A DNA stretch of 64,000 nucleotides from Melieria omissa (taxonomy: Eukaryota > Arthropoda > Insecta > Diptera > Ulidiidae): assembly GCA_963971225.1 (NCBI GenBank), contig OZ020268.1, forward strand, positions 114,792,830 through 114,856,829, read 5' to 3'. The notes beneath the pieces are model-generated. The model made no database searches. It worked only from the letters and a program-made list of their open reading frames with translations, and had not been told where the DNA came from. The position numbers were made by a program, and so were the translations under genes. This document shows positions 23,608-35,160 of this stretch, piece by piece; positions within the stretch are counted from its first letter, which is position 1; every line of letters begins with the position of its first letter.

Positions 23608-25215
23608 CAATTAAATTGTTCATTGTGAACTGACATTTTTCGGTTTTTGTCTTCACTTATTTTTAATTTTTTTTAACTTACAGTTAAAACAATGTTCGAA
23701 TTACCAAACTAGCACACAAGGTTGTGAATACCTCTATTGCCACAAGTTTTCTCCTTAGCATAAAGTTGCTGTTAACATTATTGCCGCATTTGGCCTTCAT
23801 AAATACAATCAATTCTATTATTTCAGCAGTGAAAATCATTGTGTAAATTACGCATTTAACACCAAAAAATTATTTCTTATAGAATTAGAAAAATATGAAC
23901 TTCCTCAATGCTTATAAAATTTTGTGCGTGGTTGTGTGTAAACAAATTTCAAATTTTTCTTAAGAAAAAATTGAAAAATTAAAACAATTTGTGCCAATAT
24001 CTTTTCAGTAAAAATAACACACAAACAATACAAAAAAAAACAAAAATAAAATGAAAAATAAACAAATAAATGAAATAAACTTGAAAATTAACCAAAATTC
24101 AGAAATATGCGCTAAGCACACAATCCATTGTGCTTGATTGTACATAAATACATATATACATAAATTCATACATACATACATACATATAAACTGTATGTAC
24201 ATACAAGCATGTTGAAGTATAAATTTAAACGCCACCGCATCGACCACGTGTGTTGAAATCGGTAAAAAGAAGCAGCGGCGGCAGACGCACAACAACGCCA
24301 ATAAAAGAATTTAATGTGAAAATTTCCCACTTCCCAGTCGCGTAAATACTCCGAAAATAATGATTTTCCAACAGACTGAAATAAAATCGAAAAGTAGACA
24401 ACAACAACAATTATAACAAGTCGAAATATTGCGCGCCTTAGCGAGCAACATCGACGCTGGCAACAACAAGAAAATTGTGCGGAAAAATATTTGTTTGGCG
24501 GTGGCCAAAAATAAAAATGTGCCACATCTGCAATGTGGTCGTCCGTCCATCCCAGCGATCTATCTGCATATCCAACCATCCAATCATCCATTCGGCCATC
24601 TATCCAGCCGACCAGTCAGCAATGTGTCTGACCGAACAGCCGAACGTTTCATGCTCAATCACCGAAATAGGCAAATGGCGCACTTTTTGACGCGTCAGGT
24701 TTGTGTTGCTCGAGCAGCATTGATGAGCAGTTTGTGGCCATATTTGTTGTTGTTGTTGTGTTTGTTGCAGCAGCAATTCGTGTGCGTGTTGGCCCTCAAC
24801 GGCGCAATCTGTGGCTGTCGTTGACTGTCTAAAAGTGGAGAATACATAAAACAATACGTGCCGTAATTTGTTGTTGTCTGATATTTTTATATCAACTGGC
24901 AACTGCTGTCGTTGTGCTGATGTGAGCAATGCCCAAAAGTAAGCGATGGTATTTATACGCGTAATTATAGATAATTCGAAATGGAGTCGAGAGTTGAGTC
25001 GCATTGACTTACAATGAAATGTTTGTTTGCAACAACAACAAGAGTACCTTACCACACATTCATCAGTCAGCGCATTAGTTCGCCTGTCAGTTGGCCAGTG
25101 TTGCCATTTTGCCAATAGTGCAAATTGAAATGGCTAAAATATGCATTGTTGTTGTTGGCAAATAACTCAAAATCAACAAATCGTCACTTGCCGACGTGTT
25201 GCTGTTGTATATGTG
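23608..25215. other. Non-coding DNA with CATA microsatellite and CAA runs
   Basis: A CATA/TACA-type microsatellite lies at about 24,140-24,210. A mildly GC-richer stretch at 24,420-24,830 is open in several frames on both strands. One plus-strand frame there ends in a leucine-rich hydrophobic segment encoded partly by TTG runs and looks accidental. No gene is recognised. Confidence 0.45.
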
Positions 25216-25374
25216 CAGTGGCGGATTCAGGGGGTGTTTTGGGGGTTGAACCGCCCCCCCCACGAAATATTAGGATCGACATTAAAACTACGTACAAATT
25301 AAAAGACAAATTATGAATATCAAAGATTTACTTTTTGAACCCCCCCCCGAAATATTTTTCTGAATCCGCCTCTG
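25216..25374 (+). mobile_element. hAT-like MITE family B, copy 2 (159 bp)
   Basis: The left end is CAGTGGCGGATTCAG and the reverse complement of the right end is CAGAGGCGGATTCAG, 14 of 15 identical. TATATGTG occurs immediately outside both ends (25208-25215 and 25375-25382), a perfect 8-bp target duplication. Poly-G and poly-C blocks lie just inside the ends. This and the copy at 23.4 kb define one family. Confidence 0.9.
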
Positions 25375-26283
25375 TATATGTGTATGTGCAACATTTCTTC
25401 CGTAGTCAATCCTCAGCACAAATAGATCTGAAAATCTATATTTTCCTACTTGCCGCTCACCGAGGGTGCAAAGGCAAGAAGAAGAAGAGTTGCTGTTAGA
25501 TTGGCAGCATTCAGTTGCACATTTTAGTGCATTTGTCTATTCGACGCCTCCCGCTCACACTTTTCCCTCTCGTTGTTACCTCTCAATCGGCTCAATCAAT
25601 CCGATAATTCTTGCATATGTAAACATATACAAATATTATACTAAACACATGTACACAAGAGTGTGTGTGTGTAGATGTTCGCATCTTGCAGTTCGACTCT
25701 TCCCCTTTGCAACTTGTGTGTTCGGCCTGTCTGCGCTTCGTATGCAGTTTTGAATTATTTTCATTAGTTTACTGTGTGATTGCTTTGGCTCATTCCCTGT
25801 GCATGCCGCTGTATTTCTATCTATGTACGTCTGTCTCTGTATGTGTGTGTGTCTAATTTTAAAAATAATTCAATTTGTGAATTATTTTGAGTTAAAGTGT
25901 ACCTATATTTTGAAAAATTTTGGCTGCATTCAAGGGAGCACATTTAAATGGTGTTGGTTGGAAGCTCATTAGTTGTGCCAAAGCGGCGCACAAGAGCGAA
26001 CGAGAAAGCAAGAGAGCGCGTAGGTGCAGTGAGTGCACGAGCGAGAGCGCATCGTTTTGTAAACTGGCATCTTTATGGTGTAATAAATTAATAATTAGAC
26101 TAAATATTTCTTTGAAATCCCACACTGAAATGCACACTGCAAATAACCATGATTTATTGCAAACGCTGTGGAATTTGCATAAATTTCAATTTTACTATAT
26201 AGAATAATACTAAAAGTTGCTTGCTTGAATGCAGAAATTTTTATTTAAATTAAATTTCAATAATTTTTAATAATTTTTCAATT
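25375..26283. other. Non-coding DNA, nothing recognised
   Basis: The segment contains short TG microsatellites (about 25,660 and 25,838) and no recognisable gene or element. Confidence 0.5.
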
Positions 26284-26889
26284 TAGTCTTAGTCTGAGTC
26301 TTAGTCTTAGTCTTAGTCTTAGTCTTAGTCTTAGTCTTAGTCTTAGTCTTAGTCTTAGTCTTAGTCTTAGTCTTAGTCTTAGTCTTAGTCTTAGTCTTAG
26401 TCTTAGTCTTAGTCTTAGTCTTAGTCTTAGTCTTAGTCTTAGTCTTAGTCTTAGTCTTAGTCTTAGTCTTAGTCTTAGTCTTAGTCTTAGTCTTAGTCTT
26501 AGTCTTAGTCTTAGTCTTAGTCTTAGTCTTAGTCTTAGTCTTAGTCTTAGTCTTAGTCTTAGTCTTAGTCTTAGTCTTAGTCTTAGTCTTAGTCTTAGTC
26601 TTAGTCTTAGTCTTAGTCTTAGTCTTAGTCTTAGTCTTAGTCTTAGTCTTAGTCTTAGTCTTAGTCTTAGTCTTAGTCTTAGTCTTAGTCTTAGTCTTAG
26701 TCTTAGTCTTAGTCTTAGTCTTAGTCTTAGTCTTAGTCTTAGTCTTAGTCTTAGTCTTAGTCTTAGTCTTAGTCTTAGTCTTAGTCTTAGTCTTAGTCTT
26801 AGTCTTAGTCTTAGACTTGGTCTTGGTCTTGGTCTTGGTCTTGGTCTTAGTCTTAGTCTTAGTCTTAGTCTTAGTCTTAGTCTTAGTCT
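26284..26889. repeat. AGTCTT hexanucleotide array, about 100 copies
   Basis: About 600 bases are almost pure AGTCTT. One homogeneous block of the variant TTGGTC (about five units) lies at about 26,816-26,848. The array ends in GTCTAGTGTAGTC and passes into the CTAGA-type pentamer palindrome. Confidence 0.97.
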
Positions 26890-26902
26890 AGTGTAGTCTA
26901 AC

Positions 26903-27257
26903 CAAAAGTTTAGTCTAGACTAGACTAGACTAGACTAGACTAGACTAAGTAGAGTTAAGTAGAGTTCGTTGTTGTTGTTTTTTGGATTAAATTAACAAGT
27001 TTTGAGTTGAAAAGAGTTTATCCAGACTAGACTAGACTAGACTAGACTAGACTAGTCTAGTCTAGTCAAGTTTTGAGTTGAAAAGAGTTTATCCAGACTA
27101 GACTAGACTAGACTAGACTAGTCTAGTTGTTGAATTTAATCCAAAAAACAACAACTAGACTAGTCTAGTCTAGTCTAGTCTAGTCTGGATAAACTCTTTT
27201 CAACTCAAAACTTGTTAATTTAATCCAAAAAACAACAACAACGAACTCTACTTAACT
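26903..27257. repeat. Nested long palindrome built on GACTA pentamers
   Basis: An outer left arm begins at about 26953 (AGTTAAGTAGAGTTCG...) and runs to about 27030. It is the exact reverse complement of a right arm that ends at 27257, by my reading over at least 75 bases without mismatch. Inside, GACTA pentamers flip strand to TAGTC at about 27053. A second copy of the GAGTTGAAAAGAGTTTATCC segment lies at about 27073, and an inverted copy of the TTTTTTGGATTAAATT segment at about 27130. The array can fold into a hairpin of about 300 bp. Confidence 0.9.
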
Positions 27258-28744
27258 TTATACAGAAAAAATCACATGTAAAGTGCTCAGCGTCTCCTAA
27301 GTCGACTTAAGTGCTTCATTTCATTGCCATTAAGATTTTCATATATAAAAGTCTCCATTAAGATTTTATAGACTTTGAAAAGATCTCCAAACGTTAGCTT
27401 TCGCGGACAAGTGGGAAATCACGCGTGCGGCGTCATCAAAGCACTTCAAGACTGGCCTCACTGAATGACGATCAGAGATCAAATCGCCAAAGCATCACTG
27501 TCGTGTCTCAATTGGTGCGAACGCAGAAACAACACAAATGCTCATGATTCAATTTGTCATCGCGTATCAATTGTGTCGCTCGAGTGGCTCAAGTGTCACC
27601 ACAGCACTTCCTCAGCAGCGAACTGCAACAAAGTGCAAGCGACGCGACGCTCCTGTGCCACTGTCCAGTGCGACTACTTACAAGCAATCTCGCTAATAAA
27701 AACAGCAACATAAAGATTTAAATTTACAAATCTGTAGCATCGGCGGCAAATCGGCGCGCACATATTTCTGGCATTCTTACTGCGGCTGACAATTAAAGTG
27801 AAATAGTGCAACGGTGCAGAGCGACGGCGCACGCAGACTGGGCATTGTCAATTCAATTGGCCGCCGCGCGAAGCGACAGCCGGCGGCGCATAATTCAAAT
27901 TCGCTTTGCGCAATTTTCAGATTTCTCAAAGCAACAAAGACACACACAATGATTTTTTGTCTAAACGCAAATTTAGTTTATTGCTGAAAATTATAATTTA
28001 CTGGCTGCGCCGCCCCACACTGGCGGCACACACAGCAACGCGGCCCACCCCACATCCAGCCCAGCGCATTTGTCGCTGGGCGAGCGCGAACGTGAGCTAA
28101 AAGTCTGTCGGCGAACGCAAATTTATGCGACTGACCCGCTTGTGTGTGTGTGTGCGTGTGTGTGTTTGCGTGTGTGTAGCGGTGCAAGTGAAACGTTTTA
28201 TTAACCGCAATTATTGTTGCACTTAGGCGCTTAAAAATGTGGCCGGCGAGTGCGTGCAACATTGCAATAAATTTGTTGCATGCTTAAAATTGCGCGCGCG
28301 AATAGAAATGTCAGCGACGGCGGCGTACGAAAATAAAACACATCATCGGTAAATGGTGGCCAATGTTGTTGTTGTTGTTGCTTTGGCTTTCGTGTGCAAT
28401 ACTTTCGCTGCGCGGTGCATGTCTGATGTGTGTGTTGCAGCTAATGTGCAAAACTGATTATATAAGTGCGAGTGCCGGTTGTTGTAGTTGTGGTTAGGTT
28501 TATTGTTGTTGTTGTAAATGCGTGTGGCAGACGAGTGGAGCAAAGCGATGGTATTTTGGTCAGCGAGCACACGCTTTGGGCCATTCTCGCCAACTGCCAA
28601 GCCACTGACATTTAATGAAAATGTTTTATTAAATGTAAAATTTTCGAGAGTGTTGAGATGTCGATTGGAAAATGGCGAGTTGGCATGGTGGTTGATTAAT
28701 GGCAGGCAAATTTTGATGGGTTGATAAGAAATTTGTGTATGAGA
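27258..28744. other. Non-coding DNA with a GC-richer island at about 27.4-28.3 kb
   Basis: The island is rich in CG dinucleotides, carries a TG microsatellite (about 28,140-28,180) and is open in several frames. A TATATAAG occurs at about 28,459. No protein family is recognisable. It is a candidate regulatory or first-exon region only by composition. Confidence 0.4.
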
Positions 28745-29050
28745 TAGACTTAAAAGTGCAAAATTTAATTTTGTGACAAGTTGTCACACACATTTTGTGA
28801 CAGCAGGAGCATGTCATAAAGTAATGGCGTGCAATTGTATGAATTAAACTTCGAAGTGTAAAATTTTATTTTGTGACACCTTGTCACAAACATTTTGTGA
28901 CAGCTGGAGCATGTCATAAAGTAACGGAATGAAATTTTATAAAGTAAACTTAAAAGTACAATATTTAATTTTGTGACACGTTGTCACAAATACTTTGTGA
29001 CAACTCCACCATGTCATAAAAAAATGGCTTGCAATTGTATGAATTAAAAA
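28745..29050. repeat. Three tandem 100-bp units with a GTGACA-N3-TGTCAC palindrome
   Basis: The palindrome GTGACA-N3-TGTCAC lies at 28773-28787, 28873-28887 and 28973-28987, exactly 100 bp apart, with different spacers (AGT, CCT, CGT). Each is followed by a third TTTGTGACA and by CATGTCATAAA. The surrounding unit is otherwise diverged. Confidence 0.85.
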
Positions 29051-29405
29051 CAACAAAACAACAAAATTTTTGAGTGCCTGTAGTCGAAAACTCCAAAGTG
29101 TATGTCTGTAGGTGTTTCGGGAGCGAATTAGGGACCTTGAAGCTTTTCATGCAAACCTGGGATTTGACTAGAATCAAAACTCAAGCTCAAAACTTCTAAA
29201 CGGGTCCTTTCAGTCAGTATTTGAATTTCATAACGAAAATTGAGTCCTGTTAGAGTGCAATGATCCGAAGCATTGGAGTCTCAACTTGTAGGAGAAAAAC
29301 TCCTCTATCACAATGAACTGATGGTCCTAATCTGAGGCGGTTTAAAGAGTCGCTGCCAGGACTCATAATTTGACAATTTTATAATATACAGTTTGTGACA
29401 TTGCA
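29051..29405. other. Non-coding DNA, nothing recognised
   Basis: Unique AT-rich sequence between the 100-bp repeats and the hAT-like element. No gene or repeat seen. Confidence 0.5.
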
Positions 29406-29413
29406 GTTTTGTT

Positions 29414-29857
29414 CAGTGTTGCCAGATCAGGAGATTTCCTCCTAGATTTAGGAGACTTAGGAATTGTCAAGTAGAAAGTTTAGGAGATTTATATATATTT
29501 TATGTTAGGTGATTTTTCGAATCCTTGGGAGATTTTTAGAGAGTGAAGTAAGATGTATGGTATTGGGAACACTGGAAACAAAACATATTTTGGCAACTAT
29601 TTTAATAGCACCCATTGTGTAAGCCAAAAATAGCACTTTTGACTTAATTCATTTGTTGTAGGTTCCTATACTGTTAAGTTTTTTTTGTTTAGCGGAAGAT
29701 GAATAAAAAAGGCGGCATTAAACAAATTATGTGTTTATATTTTTATAGTTTTATGAGAAGTTTAATTCCTTTGAAATTTAGTTTTAACTTTTGGAAGAAA
29801 ATTTGAGTACTTTTTTAAGATTTAGAAGAAAGTAATTTCAGGTATCTGGCACCACTG
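29414..29857 (+). mobile_element. hAT-like MITE family A, copy 2 (444 bp)
   Basis: The left end is CAGTGTTGCCAGAT and the reverse complement of the right end is CAGTGGTGCCAGAT. GTTTTGTT stands directly on both sides (29406-29413 and 29858-29865), a perfect 8-bp duplication. It aligns along its length with the copy at 15.5 kb but lacks a stretch of about 140 bp found there. No coding capacity. Confidence 0.92.
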
Positions 29858-29930
29858 GTTTTGTTTCAAAGGACCGATTGTGAAGGGTGGCTTAGCTGTG
29901 GTTCGTAATTATATGAGAAAAAAATCACAA

Positions 29931-30130
29931 TAATAATAAAAATAATGAGAAAAAGTTAAAACAAAAACAAAATAATTTTGCAAGCATTTTGTGACTGTCC
30001 CACTGTGTCACAAAAAGCATAATAAATGACAATAATAATAAAACTAATGAGAAAAAGTTGAAACAAAAACAAAATATTTTTGCAAGCATTTTTTGACTGT
30101 CACACTGTGTCACAAAATGCATTAAATCAT
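29931..30130. repeat. Two tandem units of about 103 bp
   Basis: TGAGAAAAAGTT starts at 29945 and 30048. Each is followed by AAACAAAAACAAAATA, TTTGCAAGCATTTT, GACTGTC and CACTGTGTCACAAAA. This again contains the TGTCACAAA motif. Confidence 0.8.
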
Positions 30131-33100
30131 TTTCATATTGATAGCTTTTCATTTTCATAATTTTCGTAAATATATTTAAATATAAATTTCATTATATTTT
30201 GAGTTAAAAACACAAATTTCTGAAAACAACACACATAAATTATATATTTATAATTATTTATTATATTTAATTATATATGTATGCTAAAGCAAAAATGAGC
30301 AATTCTAAAGAAATGCCGAACTAACAAATTACCAATATGCTAATGTAACAAGGTGTCACACAACTCATCTGTGACAGTCCTATAAATCTGATAAACGCTC
30401 AAACTTGTTTTTGTGCTAAAATTTGAATATTTTATTATACACAAAAGTTCATGTTGTCGCATTTAAGTCATTTGTCACATGGACAGTGTCACACAAAAAC
30501 CGTAGAACCCATTAAAATATATCTTTTCAAGAATCTGTTGACCTTTTTGTCAGATATTTATGGCAAAATCTGCTCAAATCTCTCACAAATGAACAAGCAT
30601 TAGTTGCTTGAGGCCACTAAATGTGCCTTAATCAATCTGAGAAGCTGTCACAAATGCAGAAAGGCCATAAAACTTTCAAGCGTCTTGTTCACACTTTCCA
30701 CTTATTTAAGCGAAATGCTTCACTTTTTTTGTTATTTAATGCCCACAATTTACCATTCAGATAGATAAGTATGACCTAAGATAATAAATTAAGACAAAAG
30801 AAACCCTAACGCTGGCCACTTGAGTGCTAACAAAAGCAGCAGTCAACAACAATAAAGCAATTTGCTAATTTACCAACAACACCCACGAGAAAAAGTTCCC
30901 CAAAAAATCGAACAAAACGTGGCGCAAAAAATCAAAACACCAACAACAAGCAACGAGTAAAGCAAAACCCCAAAAACCAGCGCCGCAAGATACAAAATGC
31001 TAATGATAGATGGTAACAACAATAAAAACAACAACAACAACAACAATGACAAGAGTTGACTGCAAAAATCTCATAAATTTGAAATGCCGCGTAGCAGAAC
31101 GAAACGTTTAAGCCACCAAATGACAAACAACGAATTAACAAATTAATAAATTTGAATATAATTCTCTTTCGTATTGTTGTTGTTGTTGTTGTGGTTGTCG
31201 TTGAGAAAAATTGAGCGCCGCTGGAGTGAGACACTCGATATAACAATCACAGCAACAACAACAACAACAACACAAGTGGCACTAATAATCACAGCAATGA
31301 ACATGAAGCGAACTGCGGTCCAAAAATTATAGACACACTGTAACTGTTGGGCATAAATCGAGGCTAAAACGATCGACAACAACAACAAAAACAACATCGA
31401 TGGCAACAGGAGCAGACAACACTAACCGGATTGTTGTTGTAAGCTGCAGTTGTGCGGCATCTAAAACCAAATTAAAAATCTGCGACTACCTGCCGGCTGG
31501 TGGCTGTTGGCGATCGTTGTGGTTATATAGCAGTTGTTGTTCTTGTTGTTGTTGGTTAACGCTCACGCTCGCATTCGTATGCTTGAGTGCGGCGTACGCG
31601 ACACGCCCATTATTAATGCATATTAATTACGACTAATGCGACATGTGCTGGGCCACCTACTTGACTTTTTGGCGTGCGACTGCTATCGTTGTTGTTGTAG
31701 CTATTGTCATGCTATGGTGGTTGTTGTTGTTGTTGTTGTTGTTGTTGGCTTAGTTGACTACTGGCCTGTTGTTGGCTGGCGTTTTAATTGCTAAATGAGG
31801 CGCGGCGTGTTGATGGCATCTTAAAGGATTTATTTATGGGCCATGTTGCGCAACATTTAACGTGCAACATGTTGCTGGCACAACTTCAGCGACAAGGCGC
31901 TAATTTGCTGCAATGAGGCCGTAGAATGCAGCCAATCGATTTCGAAAAGGTACAATTTTTGGATTTGTCTTTTAGAGATTTGCGTTTGATTGCTCGTTGA
32001 ACTGAGAAGAAGAAGAGAAAAATATACAGCGCCGCTTAGCGTCGTTGTGGACAGTCTGGCAGTGTACGTGAGCGGCAAGCATAATTTTGGCAACGCTGGT
32101 GGCGACAGTGGCGCATGCGCAGGCGCGAACCGCAAGCGAACACATTTCTGTTTCCACCTGCCGCCCCCCGCGGGAGCGCAAACCGGCTCCCAGGAGACGA
32201 TAGCGAGACGGTGCCGCGTGCTTTTGTGTGTCGGTTGGTTTGTTTGGTTGATTCTTTGTTTGATTTGGTTATTGCTTATTTTTGGCGCGACTTCACTTCG
32301 TCTGTCTGGCTGCGTACCTGCCTCGCCGACGCCGCCGTCTGTGCGTCTGCCTTTGTCTCAGCTCTTCGCTGTTGTTTCGATGTTTTTTTTTTTTTGGGTT
32401 GTTCATTGGTTGTTGGTGTTTTGGGTGTTTTTTTTTTTGCAATTATTAAAATTTATAAATTTTGACATTTTTCATTGTGCGGCGGTGCGTTTCAGCTTGG
32501 CAGCAAACTTCAAGGTTAAAATGTTGTTAACACTGTTGACAGCTTTTGCCATTCGCAAATGTGCGCAAAATGGACAAAGTTGTTGCTTTTGAATGAGATT
32601 TATTGTTGTTGTTATTATTGTTGGTTTTGTAGTGGTGTTTGTCGCTTTGCGTCGAAATGATTCCATGATGACAGATCGAAATACCAGCAACAATATCAAA
32701 ATTCCAGTTAAAAGACCGCACTCAGTGACAACAACAACAACAGCAACACTATTGTTTGCTGCCAAGCAACAATGCTTAGTAGTCAAGTAACAACATAATC
32801 GATTTCAACATCAGTCTTCAACAAGCTAAGCCACACCAAACGTAACAACAACAACAATAACAGCAGTCAAGCTGACAATAAAAATGGCAAACAATGGACA
32901 CATCATGTCGCATGCAGAAAATTGTTCCGACTCCTCGATTCGTTGCAACTGATTGACATTTTTAACTGTGTTGCATTGTTTTGCGGCGCTGCGTGTCACA
33001 TTGTTGTTGCCACACTTGTCAGCGTGGGTGTTTATTGTTGTTATATTCATTGCACTGTTGTTGTTGTTGTTTGCCTTAAGAAAACATTAAAGACTGCTGT

Positions 33101-33539
33101 ACATTTGAGCTAAAACTTCTGACATTTAATGCTTCAAGTTGACAACAAAATCTGAAATTTACCCAATAATCATAAAATTGTTGAATTTTAGCGGTAACCA
33201 ATTTTTTTTATTGCAAGCCACACCATTGTTATGGGGCGCCATGTTGTTGTCATAATTATGCACTTTATGGCTGTGTGCTATTTGTGAATGGGCGTGGCAT
33301 AAGCAATTCTTAATAGCACCGTAAAGTCAAAGTAGATACTTTGCTGATCTTTGAATGTGAGTGAGCAATGTTTCAGATGACTGTTGGCTGTGTTGCTTAC
33401 AGTTGGTCTTTGGTAGGTTTTTTAGTATAGGCTGACCAGTTAAGATCAATAAGAAAATATATTTTAAATAAAAATTAACAACGGTGTGATATGTCAAATT
33501 GATTCTGTATGGAAGAGTATATCATTTAAATTCATTTTC
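30131..33539. other. Non-coding DNA with scattered TGTCACA motifs and a GC-richer island at 32.0-32.4 kb
   Basis: TGTCACA-type motifs continue to about 30,660. Long CAA/TTG runs occupy about 30,840-31,780. The island at about 32,040-32,380 contains the perfect 10-bp palindrome GCGCATGCGC at 32111-32120. The longest open frame over the island (about 200 codons from 31,990) begins at a TTG, overlaps other open frames and shows no domain, so I do not call it a gene. Confidence 0.45.
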
Positions 33540-33902
33540 AGCTTAACAACAAAAACTGAAGGAAAAATAATACAAATGAATTAAACAAAAAGTAAAATTT
33601 TTGGCAGGATTTCATTATGACAGCAATAAGTGAAAACGAGATAGAACGAGCTTTTGTAAGCTTAAAAAGTTTAAACAAAATAGGATTCTTTGACTATTAA
33701 AATAGCCGCCAAAATATGTTTTGTTGCCAGCTTTCCCAACACATTATGCTTCGTTAATCAAAAATCTCCCAAAAACCCACTAAGGATACGAAAAATCCCC
33801 TAACACCAAATATAAATCTCCTAAACTTTCTCCTTAACAATTTTTCCTCCTAAAAATTCTCCTAAAGGGCCAAAAATCTCCTAAATCTAGGAGGAAACAC
33901 TG
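33540..33902 (-). mobile_element. hAT-like MITE family A, copy 3 (truncated)
   Basis: Read on the minus strand it begins CAGTGTTTCCTCCTAGATTTAGGAG, which is the family A left end with a short deletion after CAGTGTT. It then follows the 15.5-kb copy through the TTAAGTTTTTGTTGTTAA region. The last roughly 180 bp including the right terminus are missing, so no target duplication can be read. Confidence 0.75.
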
Positions 33903-34239
33903 CAATTCACTCTTTTCTTTCTCTCCTATTTGCATTTTTTAGATGTTCCGGAATTCGATTTTTGATCTCACTAACTTTGTTCAATATCTTTTATAATTTT
34001 TTAATCTACGGATTTATGCATTTACTTTGAAAGTGGGTAGAAGACCGACTAACCAAGTCCCGGAAGTGCTTTCAGTATTAACTGTAGGGGTACCACTGAG
34101 GTTCGTTGAGCTTGTGAACTTGTGAAGGACATCAAGTTGTGGGATCTACTATGGAAAACTGTAGCTTTACTTAGTCACAACAGAGCTAAGTAACTTGTAT
34201 ACCAGAGGTGTGACGACTTTACTTCAACAGGTTCGGGGC

Positions 34240-35160
34240 TGACAGAAAAGTAGTAAAAATTAGTAGAAAAAATTAGATCGATTCCCGGCTTCAGTGCATC
34301 AGAGTTGCGAATACTTTGATGAGAAAACAGATCAACTTTCATTCATGTTTTTCTATTCTTTCTTTTGCCTTCACGTTTGGTACAGACAGACTTTTTAAAT
34401 GTTCGTAGATACAGAAAGATACCTCAGAGTCAGACATGCGAGTCTTTCAACTTCAACTTTCAACTCATGTGTTAGATGCAGAAAGAGACCGAGTCCTCGC
34501 TTCAGTTAGTGTTAGTTGTGAATCCTTTGATAAGAAAGCCGATCAACTTTCACTCCAGTCACAGATAAACTTTCACTTCCTGTGTTCCTTTTCCTTCTTT
34601 CGCCTTCACTTCAACTCCTTTGATGCTGACAGACTTTTTAAATGTTCGTAGATACAGAAAGAAACCAGAAACTCTTTACTTCATTAGGTTTGAGTTCCGA
34701 ATCCATTGATGAGAAAACAGATCAAATTTCACTTTCTTTATTTCCATTCTTTCTTTAGCCTTCATTTCAACAGGTTTGGTGCTGACTGACTATTTAAACG
34801 TTAGTAGACATAGAAAGAGATCTCAGAGCTAGACTTGGACAAAGGATTTCTTTGAGAGGAAAACAGATAAACTTTCACTTCATGCGTTGCTATTCCTTCT
34901 TTTGCCTCCACTTCAACTCTTTTGGTGCTGACAGACTTTTTAAATGTTCGTAGATACAGAAAGAGACCTCAGAGTCAGACTTGCGAATCCTTTGACGAGA
35001 AAACAGATCAACTTTCGCATCATGTGTTAGATACAGAAAGTTACCGAGTCTTTGCTTCAGCAGGTCGAAGTTCCGAAGGCATTGATAAAAAAATAGACCA
35101 ACTTCCACTTCATTTGTTGACATTCTTCCTTTGCTCGAAGCAGACTCTGCATACTTAAAC
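34240..35160. repeat. Diverged tandem repeat, units of about 145-240 bp
   Basis: GACAGACTTTTTAAATGTTC followed by GTAGATACAGAAAG recurs near 34387, 34629, 34787 (diverged) and 34932. Between them recurs GAGAAAACAGATCAACTTTC. Spacing is irregular because of internal deletions. No gene is implied. Confidence 0.75.

Noticed and set aside
24429..24824. Open frame ending in a hydrophobic segment resembling a signal peptide
   Set aside because: The hydrophobic part is encoded by TTG repeats, other frames are open too, and no domain follows.
31990..32592. 200-codon open frame
   Set aside because: It starts at TTG, has low-complexity runs from T-rich DNA and competing frames, and no domain.
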